Source: Streptomyces showdoensis
Lineage (GTDB): Bacteria; Actinomycetota; Actinomycetes; Streptomycetales; Streptomycetaceae
Direction: 5' to 3'
Assembly (NCBI RefSeq): GCF_039535475.1
Contig: NZ_BAAAXG010000026.1
Coordinates: 4,260,197 to 4,324,196 of the forward strand
DNA: 64,000 bases
The notes beneath the pieces were generated by a model, which saw nothing but the letters and a program-made list of their open reading frames with translations, made no database searches and was not told where the DNA came from. Below, one piece after another: positions 44,970 through 52,805 of the stretch. The stretch's first letter is position 1; each line of letters begins with the position of its first letter. The position numbers were made by a program, and so were the translations under genes.

Positions 44970-45258
44970 GTCGTTTCGGTCCTTTCGGCAGGTCAACCGG
45001 ACGACCACCACTCTTCCGCGCAGGCCGCCGCACGGCGTCGGGCCAGGGAACGGTCCGCGTCTCCGCCGCACGGCGGGGGAGCCGTACGGCCCGGGTCGGA
45101 GGGGCGCGCAACGAATCGCCGCGGAGAGCGACGATCGCGCAATGGTTCGACGGTCGGTCCGCAACGGTCTCGCCTTGTCCCGGCGGAGCCCGGAACCGTA
45201 CCGTTTTTGACGTCTTCCTTTTGAATTACTCCCTCACCTTCTGCCCCGAGGATCGCCG

Positions 45259-46077
45259 ATGCCCGCGCTGCGCACCGCCCTGCTCCAGAGCTCCGGACAG
45301 CTCGGTGACGTGGCCGCCAATCTCAAGATCCTCGACGAGGCCGCCGGCCGCGCCGCGGCCGCCGGGGCCGGGCTGCTCCTCGCCCCCGAGCTGTTCCTCA
45401 CGGGCTACGCCATCGGCGCCGACATCGCCCGCCTCGCCGAGCCGTCCGACGGCCCCTCCGCGCAGGCGGTCGCCGCGATCGCCGCCCGCCACGGCCTGGC
45501 CGTCGGCTACGGCTACCCGGAGCGGGACGTCGAGGCGCACGGGGTGCTCCACAACTCCGCGCAGCTCTTCGGCGCCGACGGCGCCGTCCTCGCCCACTAC
45601 CGGAAGACCCACCTCTTCGGCGACTTCGAGCTGAAGTGGTTCACGCCCGGCGACAGCGCCGTGGTCCAGGCGGAGATCGCCGGCCTCACCGTCGGCCTGA
45701 TGATCTGCTACGACGTCGAGTTCCCCGAGAACGTACGGGCGCAGGCGCTGGCCGGCACGGACCTCCTCCTCGTGCCGACCGCGCTCATGCACCCGGCCGA
45801 GGTCGTCCCCGAGTCCGTCGTCCCCGTGCGCGCCTTCGAGAACCAGATCTACATCGCGTACGCCAACCGGACCGGCCCCGAGGGCGACTTCGAGTTCGTC
45901 GGCCTGTCCACGCTCGCCGCCCCCGACGGCACCGCCCGGGTCCGCGCCGGACGGGGCGAGGACCTGGTGATCGGCGACGTCGACACCGACTTCCTCGCGG
46001 CCTCCCGCGCGGAGAACCCCTACCTCCGCGACCGGCGCCCCGGCCTGTACGGCCCCCTGGTCCACGACCGGGCCTGA
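45259..46077 (+). CDS. davA: DavA-like carbon-nitrogen hydrolase (5-aminovaleramide amidase candidate)
   Basis: A 272-residue nitrilase-superfamily amidase with the Glu-Lys-Cys triad in LLAPELFLTGY, YRKTHLFGD and LMICYDVEFPEN. Segments FLTGYxIG, YGYPER and YRKTHLFG match what I recall of Pseudomonas DavA, which hydrolyses 5-aminovaleramide to 5-aminovalerate. The gene sits 59 bases upstream of a DavB-like oxidase, the same functional pair. Another small amide is possible. Confidence 0.75.
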   Translation: MPALRTALLQSSGQLGDVAANLKILDEAAGRAAAAGAGLLLAPELFLTGYAIGADIARLAEPSDGPSAQAVAAIAARHGLAVGYGYPERDVEAHGVLHNSAQLFGADGAVLAHYRKTHLFGDFELKWFTPGDSAVVQAEIAGLTVGLMICYDVEFPENVRAQALAGTDLLLVPTALMHPAEVVPESVVPVRAFENQIYIAYANRTGPEGDFEFVGLSTLAAPDGTARVRAGRGEDLVIGDVDTDFLAASRAENPYLRDRRPGLYGPLVHDRA

Positions 46078-46136
46078 GCCGCCCCCCGACCTCCCCTCCC
46101 CAGCTTCACCCTTTTCGTGCAAGGAGTCCGTACCCC

Positions 46137-47834
46137 ATGACGTCCACCGTGCCCAACGCCGTCGAGCACGCCGACGAGCAGCAGCCGCCGATCACCATGT
46201 TCGGTCCGGACTTCCCGTACGCCTACGACGACTTCCTCGCCCACGCGGCCGGTCTCGGGCAGGTCCCCGCGACCGAGCACGGCACCGAGGTCGCGATCAT
46301 CGGCGGCGGCCTGTCCGGCATCATCGCCGCCTACGAGCTGATGAAGATGGGCCTCAAGCCCGTCGTCTACGAGGCCGACCAGATCGGCGGCCGGCTGCGC
46401 ACCGTCGGCTTCGAGGGCCCGGAGACCGAGGGTCTGACCGCCGAGATGGGCGCGATGCGCTTCCCGCCCTCCTCCACCGCGCTCCAGCACTACATCGACC
46501 TGGTCGGCCTGGAGACCACGCCGTTCCCGAACCCGCTGGCCGAGGCCACCCCGTCGACCGTCGTCGACCTCAAGGGCGAGACCCACTACGCCGAGACCAT
46601 CGCCGACCTGCCGCAGATCTACCGCGACGTCGCCGAGGCCTGGAACGCCTGCCTCGACGAGGGCGCCGACTTCTCCGACATGAACCGGGCGATGCGCGAG
46701 CGCGACGTCCCGCGGATCCGCGAGATCTGGGCCAGGCTCGTCGAGAAGCTCGACGACGAGACCTTCTACGGCTTCCTCTGCAAGTCCGAGGCCTTCCAGT
46801 CCTTCCGCAAGCGCGAGATCTTCGGCCAGGTCGGCTTCGGCACCGGCGGCTGGGACACCGACTTCCCGAACTCCATCCTGGAGATCCTCCGGGTCGTCTA
46901 CACCGAGGCGGACGACCACCACCGCGGCATCGTCGGCGGCTCGCAGCAGCTGCCGCTGCGCCTGTGGGAGCGCGAGCCGGAGAAGATCGTCCACTGGGCG
47001 CAGGGCACCTCGCTGAGCTCCCTGCACGAGGGCACCCCGCGCCCGGCCGTGACCCGGCTGACCCGCGCGGCCGGCAACCGGATCACCGTCACCGACGCCT
47101 CCGGCGACATCCGCACGTACCAGGCGGCGATCTTCACCGCCCAGTCCTGGATGCTGCTGTCCAAGATCGCCTGCGACGACTCGCTCTTCCCGATCGACCA
47201 CTGGACGGCGATGGAGCGGACCCACTACATGGAGTCCTCGAAGCTCTTCGTGCCGGTGGACCGGCCGTTCTGGCTGGACAAGGACGAGGTGACGGGCCGC
47301 GACGTCATGTCGATGACGCTCACCGACCGGATGACCCGCGGCACCTACCTGCTGGACGACGGCCCGGACAAGCCGGCCACCATCTGCCTCTCGTACACGT
47401 GGTGCGACGACAGCCTGAAGTGGCTGCCGCTGTCCGCGAACGAGCGGATGGAGGTCATGCTGAAGTCGCTCGGCGAGATCTACCCGAACGTCGACATCCG
47501 CAAGCACATCATCGGCAACCCGGTCACCGTCTCCTGGGAGAACGAGCCCTACTTCATGGGCGCGTTCAAGGCCAACCTCCCGGGCCACTACCGCTACCAG
47601 CGGCGCCTGTTCACCCACTTCATGCAGGACCGCCTGCCGGAGGACAAGCGCGGCATCTTCCTCGCCGGCGACGACATCTCCTGGACGGCCGGCTGGGCCG
47701 AGGGCGCGGTGCAGACGGCGCTCAACGCGGTCTGGGGCGTGATGCACCACTTCGGCGGCGCGACGGACGCCACCAACCCGGGCCCGGGCGACGTGTACGA
47801 CGAGATCGCCCCGGTCGAGCTGCCGGAGGACTGA
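46137..47834 (+). CDS. davB: DavB-like flavin amino-acid 2-monooxygenase (L-lysine 2-monooxygenase candidate)
   Basis: A 565-residue FAD enzyme of the monoamine oxidase family. It has the dinucleotide motif VAIIGGGLSGIIAAYELMK followed by VYEADQIGGRLR, the segment GQVGFGTGGWDTDFPNS, and the C-terminal FAD motif FLAGDDISWTAGWAEGAVQTALNA. N-terminal ITMFGPDFPYAYDDFL and many internal blocks closely follow Pseudomonas DavB as I remember it. That enzyme converts lysine to 5-aminovaleramide, CO2 and water. The AAGGAG at 46121 fixes the ATG. A related arginine or phenylalanine/tryptophan monooxygenase cannot be ruled out. Confidence 0.8.
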   Translation: MTSTVPNAVEHADEQQPPITMFGPDFPYAYDDFLAHAAGLGQVPATEHGTEVAIIGGGLSGIIAAYELMKMGLKPVVYEADQIGGRLRTVGFEGPETEGLTAEMGAMRFPPSSTALQHYIDLVGLETTPFPNPLAEATPSTVVDLKGETHYAETIADLPQIYRDVAEAWNACLDEGADFSDMNRAMRERDVPRIREIWARLVEKLDDETFYGFLCKSEAFQSFRKREIFGQVGFGTGGWDTDFPNSILEILRVVYTEADDHHRGIVGGSQQLPLRLWEREPEKIVHWAQGTSLSSLHEGTPRPAVTRLTRAAGNRITVTDASGDIRTYQAAIFTAQSWMLLSKIACDDSLFPIDHWTAMERTHYMESSKLFVPVDRPFWLDKDEVTGRDVMSMTLTDRMTRGTYLLDDGPDKPATICLSYTWCDDSLKWLPLSANERMEVMLKSLGEIYPNVDIRKHIIGNPVTVSWENEPYFMGAFKANLPGHYRYQRRLFTHFMQDRLPEDKRGIFLAGDDISWTAGWAEGAVQTALNAVWGVMHHFGGATDATNPGPGDVYDEIAPVELPED

Positions 47835-47840
47835 TCCACG

Positions 47841-47856
47841 GCCCCTTCCTAGGGGC
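47841..47856. terminator. Short convergent hairpin after davB
   Basis: GCCCCT-TCCT-AGGGGC lies between the convergent davB and DUF5995 genes and includes the latter's stop. Confidence 0.5.
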
Positions 47857-48550
47857 GGGCCAGCGGGGTGAGCAGCATCCGCCCCACCAGGCCCACCGAC
47901 CGGTCGAGGCGTTCGGCGAACTCCTCGGCCAGGTCGGGCAGCCGCCGCAGCTGCCACAGCGAGCGGGCGGCGAGCCAGGCCCCGTCGCGGGCCCGGTCCA
48001 GGCTCCAGCAGCCGAGCAGATGCGTCAGCGGGTCCGCGACCTCCAGGAGGTCCGGGCCCGGCATCAGTTCCTCCCGGATGCGCTCCTCCAGGAGGACGAG
48101 GATGTCGCCGACCCGGTCGAAGTCGTCCTCCAGCTCCGCCGGGGCGCAGTCGAGGGTCCGGCAGGTGTCGACCACGGCGAGGGCCAGGTCGTGCCCGATG
48201 TGCGCGTTGATCCCGGCCAGCGCGAACTGCAGCGGCCGCACGCCGGGATGCCGGCGGTAGTGGAACAGCGGGCGCCAGCAGGCCGGGGGCGGGGCGCCGG
48301 TGCCGACCGCCTCGACCACGGCCAGGTAGCGCTGGGCGAAGCGCACGTCGAGGGTGGCGGCGGCCCGCCGGTCGGCGAAGGTGCCCGCCTCGATGGCGTG
48401 GCCGATCTCCTCGGTGACGGTCAGATAGACCCGGTTGAACACCGCGACCCCGTCGGCCGGGTGCCAGGCCGCGCGGAAGGCCCGCATCCGGTCCACCACG
48501 GGGTCGACGGCGGTGAAGGGCCCGACGGGGAAGTGCTGCGTCTGCGCCAT
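47849..48550 (-). CDS. DUF5995-like protein
   Basis: A 233-residue, mostly helical protein with DGVAVFNRVYLTVTEEIG, HYRRHPGVRPLQFALAGINAHIGHDLALAVVDTC, and repeated His/Asp residues that could bind a metal. From memory this matches the actinobacterial DUF5995 family of unknown function. ATG is read from 48550. No operon partner is obvious. Confidence 0.65.
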   Translation of the reverse strand: MAQTQHFPVGPFTAVDPVVDRMRAFRAAWHPADGVAVFNRVYLTVTEEIGHAIEAGTFADRRAAATLDVRFAQRYLAVVEAVGTGAPPPACWRPLFHYRRHPGVRPLQFALAGINAHIGHDLALAVVDTCRTLDCAPAELEDDFDRVGDILVLLEERIREELMPGPDLLEVADPLTHLLGCWSLDRARDGAWLAARSLWQLRRLPDLAEEFAERLDRSVGLVGRMLLTPLARP

Positions 48551-48623
48551 GGGTGCAGCGTGGCAGCCCGGGAGCCGGACGGAGGGCTTCCGCCGCCCGG
48601 CTTCCCCAGAACGGGCGAATCGG

Positions 48624-50054
48624 CTAGGGCTTGGCGGTCTTCCCGTCGCCCGCCGTGCCCTCTCCCGCCGTGCCCTCTCCCGCCGTGCCCTCGTACGAGC
48701 TGGTGCCGGAGTCCAGCAGGGGCTCCTGCTGCTTCAGGTGGGCCGGGGCGAAGGCGCGCAGCACGTGGTAGCCGGTGATGACCACGATGGTGCCGAGGGC
48801 GATGCCGCCGAGCTCGAAGGTGTCGGTGAAGGTGAGCTTCACCCCGCCGACGCCGATGATGATGCCGGCCGCGGCGGGCACCAGGTTGAGCGGGTTGCGC
48901 AGGTCCACCTTGGCGTTGATCCAGATCTGGGCGCCGAGCAGGCCGATCATGCCGTAGAGGATCACGGTGATGCCGCCGAGCACGCCGCCGGGGATGGCGG
49001 CCACGATCGCGCCGAACTTCGGGCAGAGGCCGAAGAGCAGCGCGAAGCCGGCCGCGGCCCAGTAGGCGGCGGTGGAGTAGACGCGGGTGGCGGCCATGAC
49101 GCCGATGTTCTCGGAGTAGGTGGTGTTCGGCGGACCGCCCACGGCGGTGGAGAGCATGGAGGCGGCGCCGTCCGCGGCGATCGCGGTGCCCAGCTTGTCG
49201 TCCAGGTTGTCGCCGGTCATCTCGCCGACGGCCTTCACGTGTCCGGCGTTCTCCGCGATCAGCGCGATGACCACGGGCAGTGCCACCAGGATCGCGGACC
49301 ACTCGAAGCTGGGGCCGTGGAAGGTGGGCAGGCCGATCCAGTCGGCCTGGGAGACGCCGGAGAGGTCGAGCCGCCAGTGGTCGGTGACCTCACCGCTCGC
49401 GGACATCGAGTGGATCTTGCCGAAGACCAGGTCGAAGACCCAGGAGATCGCGTAGCCGAAGATCAGCCCGAGGAAGATCGCGATCCGCGACCAGAAGCCG
49501 CGCAGGCAGACCACGGCGAGACCGGTGAAGAGCATCACGAGGAGTGCCGTCCACTGGTCCTGCGGCCAGTACGTGGACGCCGTGACCGGCGCCAGGTTGA
49601 AGCCGATCAGCATGACCACGGCACCGGTGACCACCGGCGGCATCGCCGCGTGGATGATCCGCGCGCCGAACCTCCGCACCGCGAGGCCGGCCAGGAACAG
49701 CACCGCGCCGACCACGAACACCGCGCCGGTCACGGTCGCGCTGGAGCCGCCGGAGGCCCGGATCGCGGCGGCCACGCCCACGAACGAGAGCGAGCAGCCC
49801 AGGTACGAGGGGACGGTGCCGCGGGTCGCGAGCAGGAAGATCACGGTCGCGACGCCGGACATCATGATCGCCAGGTTCGGGTCCAGACCCATGAGCACCG
49901 GGGCGACGAACGAGGCGCCGAACATCGCGACCACGTGCTGGGCGCCGAGCCCGGCCGTACGGGGCCAGGACAGGCGCTCGTCCGGCCGGACGACGGCCCC
50001 GGGCGCGGGGGTCCTCCCGTCGCCGTGCAGGGTCCAGCGCACGCCGAGGCTCAT
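48624..50054 (-). CDS. Nucleobase:cation symporter (NCS2, uracil permease type)
   Basis: A 476-residue membrane protein with about 12-14 helices. GLGAQHVVAMFGASFVAPVLMGL is the NCS2 N-terminal signature, AENAGHVKAVGEM carries the substrate-binding Glu, and GGPPNTTYSENIGVMAATRV is the uracil-type motif. It probably imports uracil with a proton. The C-terminal tail holds a short repeat (GTAGE x3) from a 15-bp array. GGAG lies upstream of the ATG read from 50054. Confidence 0.9.
   Translation of the reverse strand: MSLGVRWTLHGDGRTPAPGAVVRPDERLSWPRTAGLGAQHVVAMFGASFVAPVLMGLDPNLAIMMSGVATVIFLLATRGTVPSYLGCSLSFVGVAAAIRASGGSSATVTGAVFVVGAVLFLAGLAVRRFGARIIHAAMPPVVTGAVVMLIGFNLAPVTASTYWPQDQWTALLVMLFTGLAVVCLRGFWSRIAIFLGLIFGYAISWVFDLVFGKIHSMSASGEVTDHWRLDLSGVSQADWIGLPTFHGPSFEWSAILVALPVVIALIAENAGHVKAVGEMTGDNLDDKLGTAIAADGAASMLSTAVGGPPNTTYSENIGVMAATRVYSTAAYWAAAGFALLFGLCPKFGAIVAAIPGGVLGGITVILYGMIGLLGAQIWINAKVDLRNPLNLVPAAAGIIIGVGGVKLTFTDTFELGGIALGTIVVITGYHVLRAFAPAHLKQQEPLLDSGTSSYEGTAGEGTAGEGTAGDGKTAKP
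48651..48695 (-). repeat. 15-bp tandem array at the 3' end of the uracil permease gene
   Basis: Units of CGCCGTGCCCTCTCC (plus-strand view) at 48651, 48666 and 48681; the last is partly changed. They encode repeated GTAGE near the C-terminus. Confidence 0.88.
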
Positions 50055-50132
50055 GTGGTCGCTCCAGTTCTCCGGGTTCCGATGGCCGGGTCATGGCCGA
50101 AAAAGATCAGCCACATGGTAATGCGCCGCCGG

Positions 50133-51356
50133 TCAGCGGACCCCTTCCCGGACGTCCGCGCCGGTCCCGGCGGTCCCGCCGGCCCCGGTCGCGGTCCGGG
50201 CCCCGCCCCGCAGCACGCCCGCGCCCAGGACCAGCCCGAAGGACAGCAGCGTGACCAGGCCGAAGGAGACGATCAGGGAGGTCGCGTTCGCGATGCCGCC
50301 GATCGCCGAGGGGGCGATGAGCCCCGAGGTGTACGTGATGGTGGCGACGCCCGCGATGGCCTGGCTGGGGTTCGGGCCGCTGCGCCCGGCGGCGGCGAAG
50401 GCCAGCGGGACGACGACCGCCACCCCGAGCCCGATCAGCCCGAATCCGGCCATCGCCAGGGCCGCGTGCGGGGCGAACACCACGAGCAGCCCGCCGGCCG
50501 TGGCCGCCAGCCCCCCGGCCCGTACCGTGCGCTCCGCGCCGAAGCGGTCCACGACCCGGTCGCCGGCCAGCCGCGCGACGGCCATGGTCAGCGCGAAGGC
50601 GGTGGTCGAGGCGGCCGCGAGCCCGGCCGAGGTGCCCAGCTCGTCCTTGAGGTAGACCGCGGACCAGTCGAGGCTCGCGCCCTCCGCGAAGACCGCGCAG
50701 AAGCCGATCGCGCCGATCACCAGGGCCGACTTCGGCGGCAGCGCGAAGCGCGGCGGCGCCTCCTCCTCGGGGGTGCTGCGCAGGTCCAGGACGCCCTGGC
50801 AGAAGACCAGGCCGAGGGCGGTGAGGACCAGAGCGGCGATCAGGTGGTGCACCCGGGCGTCGACGCCGAGGTGGGCGGCGAGGGTGCCGGCCGCGGAGCC
50901 GAGCAGGGCGCCCACGCTCCACATGCCGTGCAGGCTGGACATGATCGAGCGGCCGAGCCGGGTCTCGACCTCGACGCCGAGGGCGTTCATCGCCACGTCG
51001 GACATGCCGGCCGTGGCGCCGTAGACGAAGAGCACGGCGCACAGCCCGTACACGTTCGGCGCGAGCGAGGGCAGGATCAGCGCGAGCGTCCAGAGCGCGA
51101 GCAGGCCGCGCAGGGCGGTGCGGGCGCCGAAGCGGTGGCTGATCGCCCCGGCCAGCGGCATCGCCAGCGAGGCGCCGATGGCGGGGAAGGCCAGGGCGAG
51201 GCCGAGCTGGCCCGCGCTGACGCCCGCGTGCTCCTGGATCCAGGGGATCCGGGTCGCGAAGCTGCCGGTGACGGCGCCGTGCACGCAGAAGACGGCGGCG
51301 ACGGCGAAGCGGGCCCGCCGTAGCCGCTGGGTGGTGAAGACGGTCGTGTCCGCCAT
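50133..51356 (-). CDS. MFS transporter
   Basis: A 407-residue major facilitator with 12 predicted helices and motif A-like GAISHRFGART. ATG read from 51356 is preceded by GGGGAGGG; a longer in-frame start would cross the operator region. It is divergent from the ROK regulator, which most likely controls it. Substrate unknown; a sugar or metabolite exporter is a reasonable guess. Confidence 0.85.
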   Translation of the reverse strand: MADTTVFTTQRLRRARFAVAAVFCVHGAVTGSFATRIPWIQEHAGVSAGQLGLALAFPAIGASLAMPLAGAISHRFGARTALRGLLALWTLALILPSLAPNVYGLCAVLFVYGATAGMSDVAMNALGVEVETRLGRSIMSSLHGMWSVGALLGSAAGTLAAHLGVDARVHHLIAALVLTALGLVFCQGVLDLRSTPEEEAPPRFALPPKSALVIGAIGFCAVFAEGASLDWSAVYLKDELGTSAGLAAASTTAFALTMAVARLAGDRVVDRFGAERTVRAGGLAATAGGLLVVFAPHAALAMAGFGLIGLGVAVVVPLAFAAAGRSGPNPSQAIAGVATITYTSGLIAPSAIGGIANATSLIVSFGLVTLLSFGLVLGAGVLRGGARTATGAGGTAGTGADVREGVR

Positions 51357-51401
51357 GTGGTGCCCTCCCCGGAACCGGTGTGTGCTGTTGGTCGCGTAAA
51401 C

Positions 51402-51422
51402 TATCAGGAACCCTGCCTGATA
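51402..51422. promoter_or_regulatory. Operator-like palindrome between the MFS and ROK genes
   Basis: TATCAGG-7-CCTGATA, in an unusually AT-rich stretch (about 51396-51428), lies between the two divergent starts. ROK repressors typically bind such sites, so it is the likely shared operator. Confidence 0.65.
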
Positions 51423-51472
51423 AATAGTGGGGCGGGCGGTACCCCTGTCGGATCGTCTGAGAGGATCACCGC

Positions 51473-52597
51473 ATGGCCGCATCCCCGAGCACCGCCCGGG
51501 CCATCAACGACCGGCTCGCCCTGCGCCTGCTCCAGGACGAGGGCCCGTTGACGGCGACCCAGCTCAAGACCCTCACAGGGCTCTCCCGGCCCACCGTGGC
51601 CGACCTCGTCGAACGGCTCAGCGGCTCCGGGCTCGTCCAGGTCGTCGGCGAGGCGGGCGCCGAGCGCCGCGGCCCCAACGCCCGGCTGTACGGGATCGTC
51701 GCCGACCGCGCCCACCTCGCCGCGCTCGACGTGCGCACCCGCTCCGTGGCGGTCACCGTCACCGACCTGCTCGGCGCCACGCTCGCCGAGGCGGCCGCGC
51801 CCGTGGGCGACCACGACGGCACCGGCCCCGCGGTGGAGAGGGCCGTCGCGCTCCTCGAACGGACCGCGAAGGAGGCCGGCGTCGACCGGCTGCACACCGT
51901 GGCCGTCGGCGCGCCCGGCCTCATCGACCCGGCCACCGGCGAACTGCGCGACTCCACGGGGCTGCCCGCCTGGCACCGCCGGCTCGTCGGCTTCCTCCAG
52001 GAGCGGCTGCCGGCCCACGTCCTGGTCGAGAACGAGACCAACCTCGCCGCCGTCGCCGAACTGCGCGAGGGCGCGGCCCGCGACCGCGAGGACTTCGTCC
52101 TGCTGTGGCTCGGCCAGGGGGTCGGCGCGGCGGTCGTCCTGGACGGCAGGCTGCGCCGCGGGGCCTCCGGCGGCGCCGGCGAGCTCGGCTTCCTGCCGGT
52201 GCCCGGCACCTCGGGGCTGCCCTCGGCCTTCGGCTGCGACGGCGGCTTCCACGAGCTGGCCTGCGTCGCCGCCGTGCAGGCGCTGGCCGTCGCCCACGGC
52301 CTCGACCCGGAGACGGCCCTCGCCTCCGGCCACGGCCCGTTCCTGGACGCCCTGGCGCACCGCCTGGCGGTCGGCGCGGCGGCCGTGGCCGCCGTGCTGG
52401 ACCCGGGCTGCGTGGTCCTGGCCGGCGAGACCGGCCACCAGGGCGGCCCGGAGCTCGCCGCCCGCGTCGAGGCCGCGCTCGCGGGGCTCTCGCCGCTGCG
52501 CACCGAGGTCCGTGCCACCGCCCTCGGCGACACGGCGGTCCTGCGGGGGGCCCTCGTACGGGCGCGTGACGCGGCCCAGGAGGAGCTGTTCCCCTGA
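51473..52597 (+). CDS. ROK-family transcriptional regulator
   Basis: A 374-residue protein with an N-terminal winged HTH (about 5-70; LLQDEGPLTATQLKTLTGLSRPTVADLVERLSGSG) and a ROK sugar-kinase-like domain (LAALDVRTRSVAVTV, AVGAPGLIDPATGEL, ENETNLAAVAEL, GQGVGAAVVLDG, GGAGELGFLP). The ROK zinc motif is degenerate (FGCDGGFHELAC), so kinase activity is unlikely. It is divergent from the MFS gene with a palindrome between. Its stop overlaps a repeat-encoded micro-ORF. Confidence 0.9.
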   Translation: MAASPSTARAINDRLALRLLQDEGPLTATQLKTLTGLSRPTVADLVERLSGSGLVQVVGEAGAERRGPNARLYGIVADRAHLAALDVRTRSVAVTVTDLLGATLAEAAAPVGDHDGTGPAVERAVALLERTAKEAGVDRLHTVAVGAPGLIDPATGELRDSTGLPAWHRRLVGFLQERLPAHVLVENETNLAAVAELREGAARDREDFVLLWLGQGVGAAVVLDGRLRRGASGGAGELGFLPVPGTSGLPSAFGCDGGFHELACVAAVQALAVAHGLDPETALASGHGPFLDALAHRLAVGAAAVAAVLDPGCVVLAGETGHQGGPELAARVEAALAGLSPLRTEVRATALGDTAVLRGALVRARDAAQEELFP

Positions 52598-52701
52598 TGA
52601 CGGGCCGGGAGCCGGCGGGCCCGGAGCTGGCGGGCCCGGAGCCGACGGGCCCGGAGCCGACGGGCCCGGAACTGACGGGCCCGGAGCCGACGGGCCCGTG
52701 A
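52597..52701 (+). CDS. 34-codon micro-ORF made of a 15-bp repeat, doubtful gene
   Basis: The ATG shares bases with the ROK stop (TGATG), and the frame runs to TGA at 52699-52701. The peptide is a repeat of GPEPT/GPELT five-residue units. It has no known relative and may be translated only because of the overlap, or not at all. Confidence 0.25.
   Translation: MTGREPAGPELAGPEPTGPEPTGPELTGPEPTGP
52602..52698. repeat. 15-bp tandem array after the ROK gene
   Basis: About six units of GGCCCGGAGCYGRCG run from 52602, with exact copies at 52633, 52648 and 52678. Each contains the palindrome GGGCCC. Confidence 0.9.
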
Positions 52702-52707
52702 ACGCGC

Positions 52708-52785
52708 CCGCGCCGCGCCCCGGACAGGGGGGCGCGGCGCGGTGGGAGACCCGGCGGCGGCAAGGGCCGTGAGACCGCCGCCGGG
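52708..52785. terminator. Two hairpins between the convergent ROK and chitinase genes
   Basis: A 14-bp stem (52708-52721 with 52729-52742, core GCGCCGCGCCCC) and an 11-bp stem CCCGGCGGCGG/CCGCCGCCGGG (52750-52760 with 52775-52785), the latter followed by GGTTTCTC on the plus strand. Confidence 0.75.
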
Positions 52786-52805
52786 GGTTTCTCAGGGGGA
52801 GGGGA

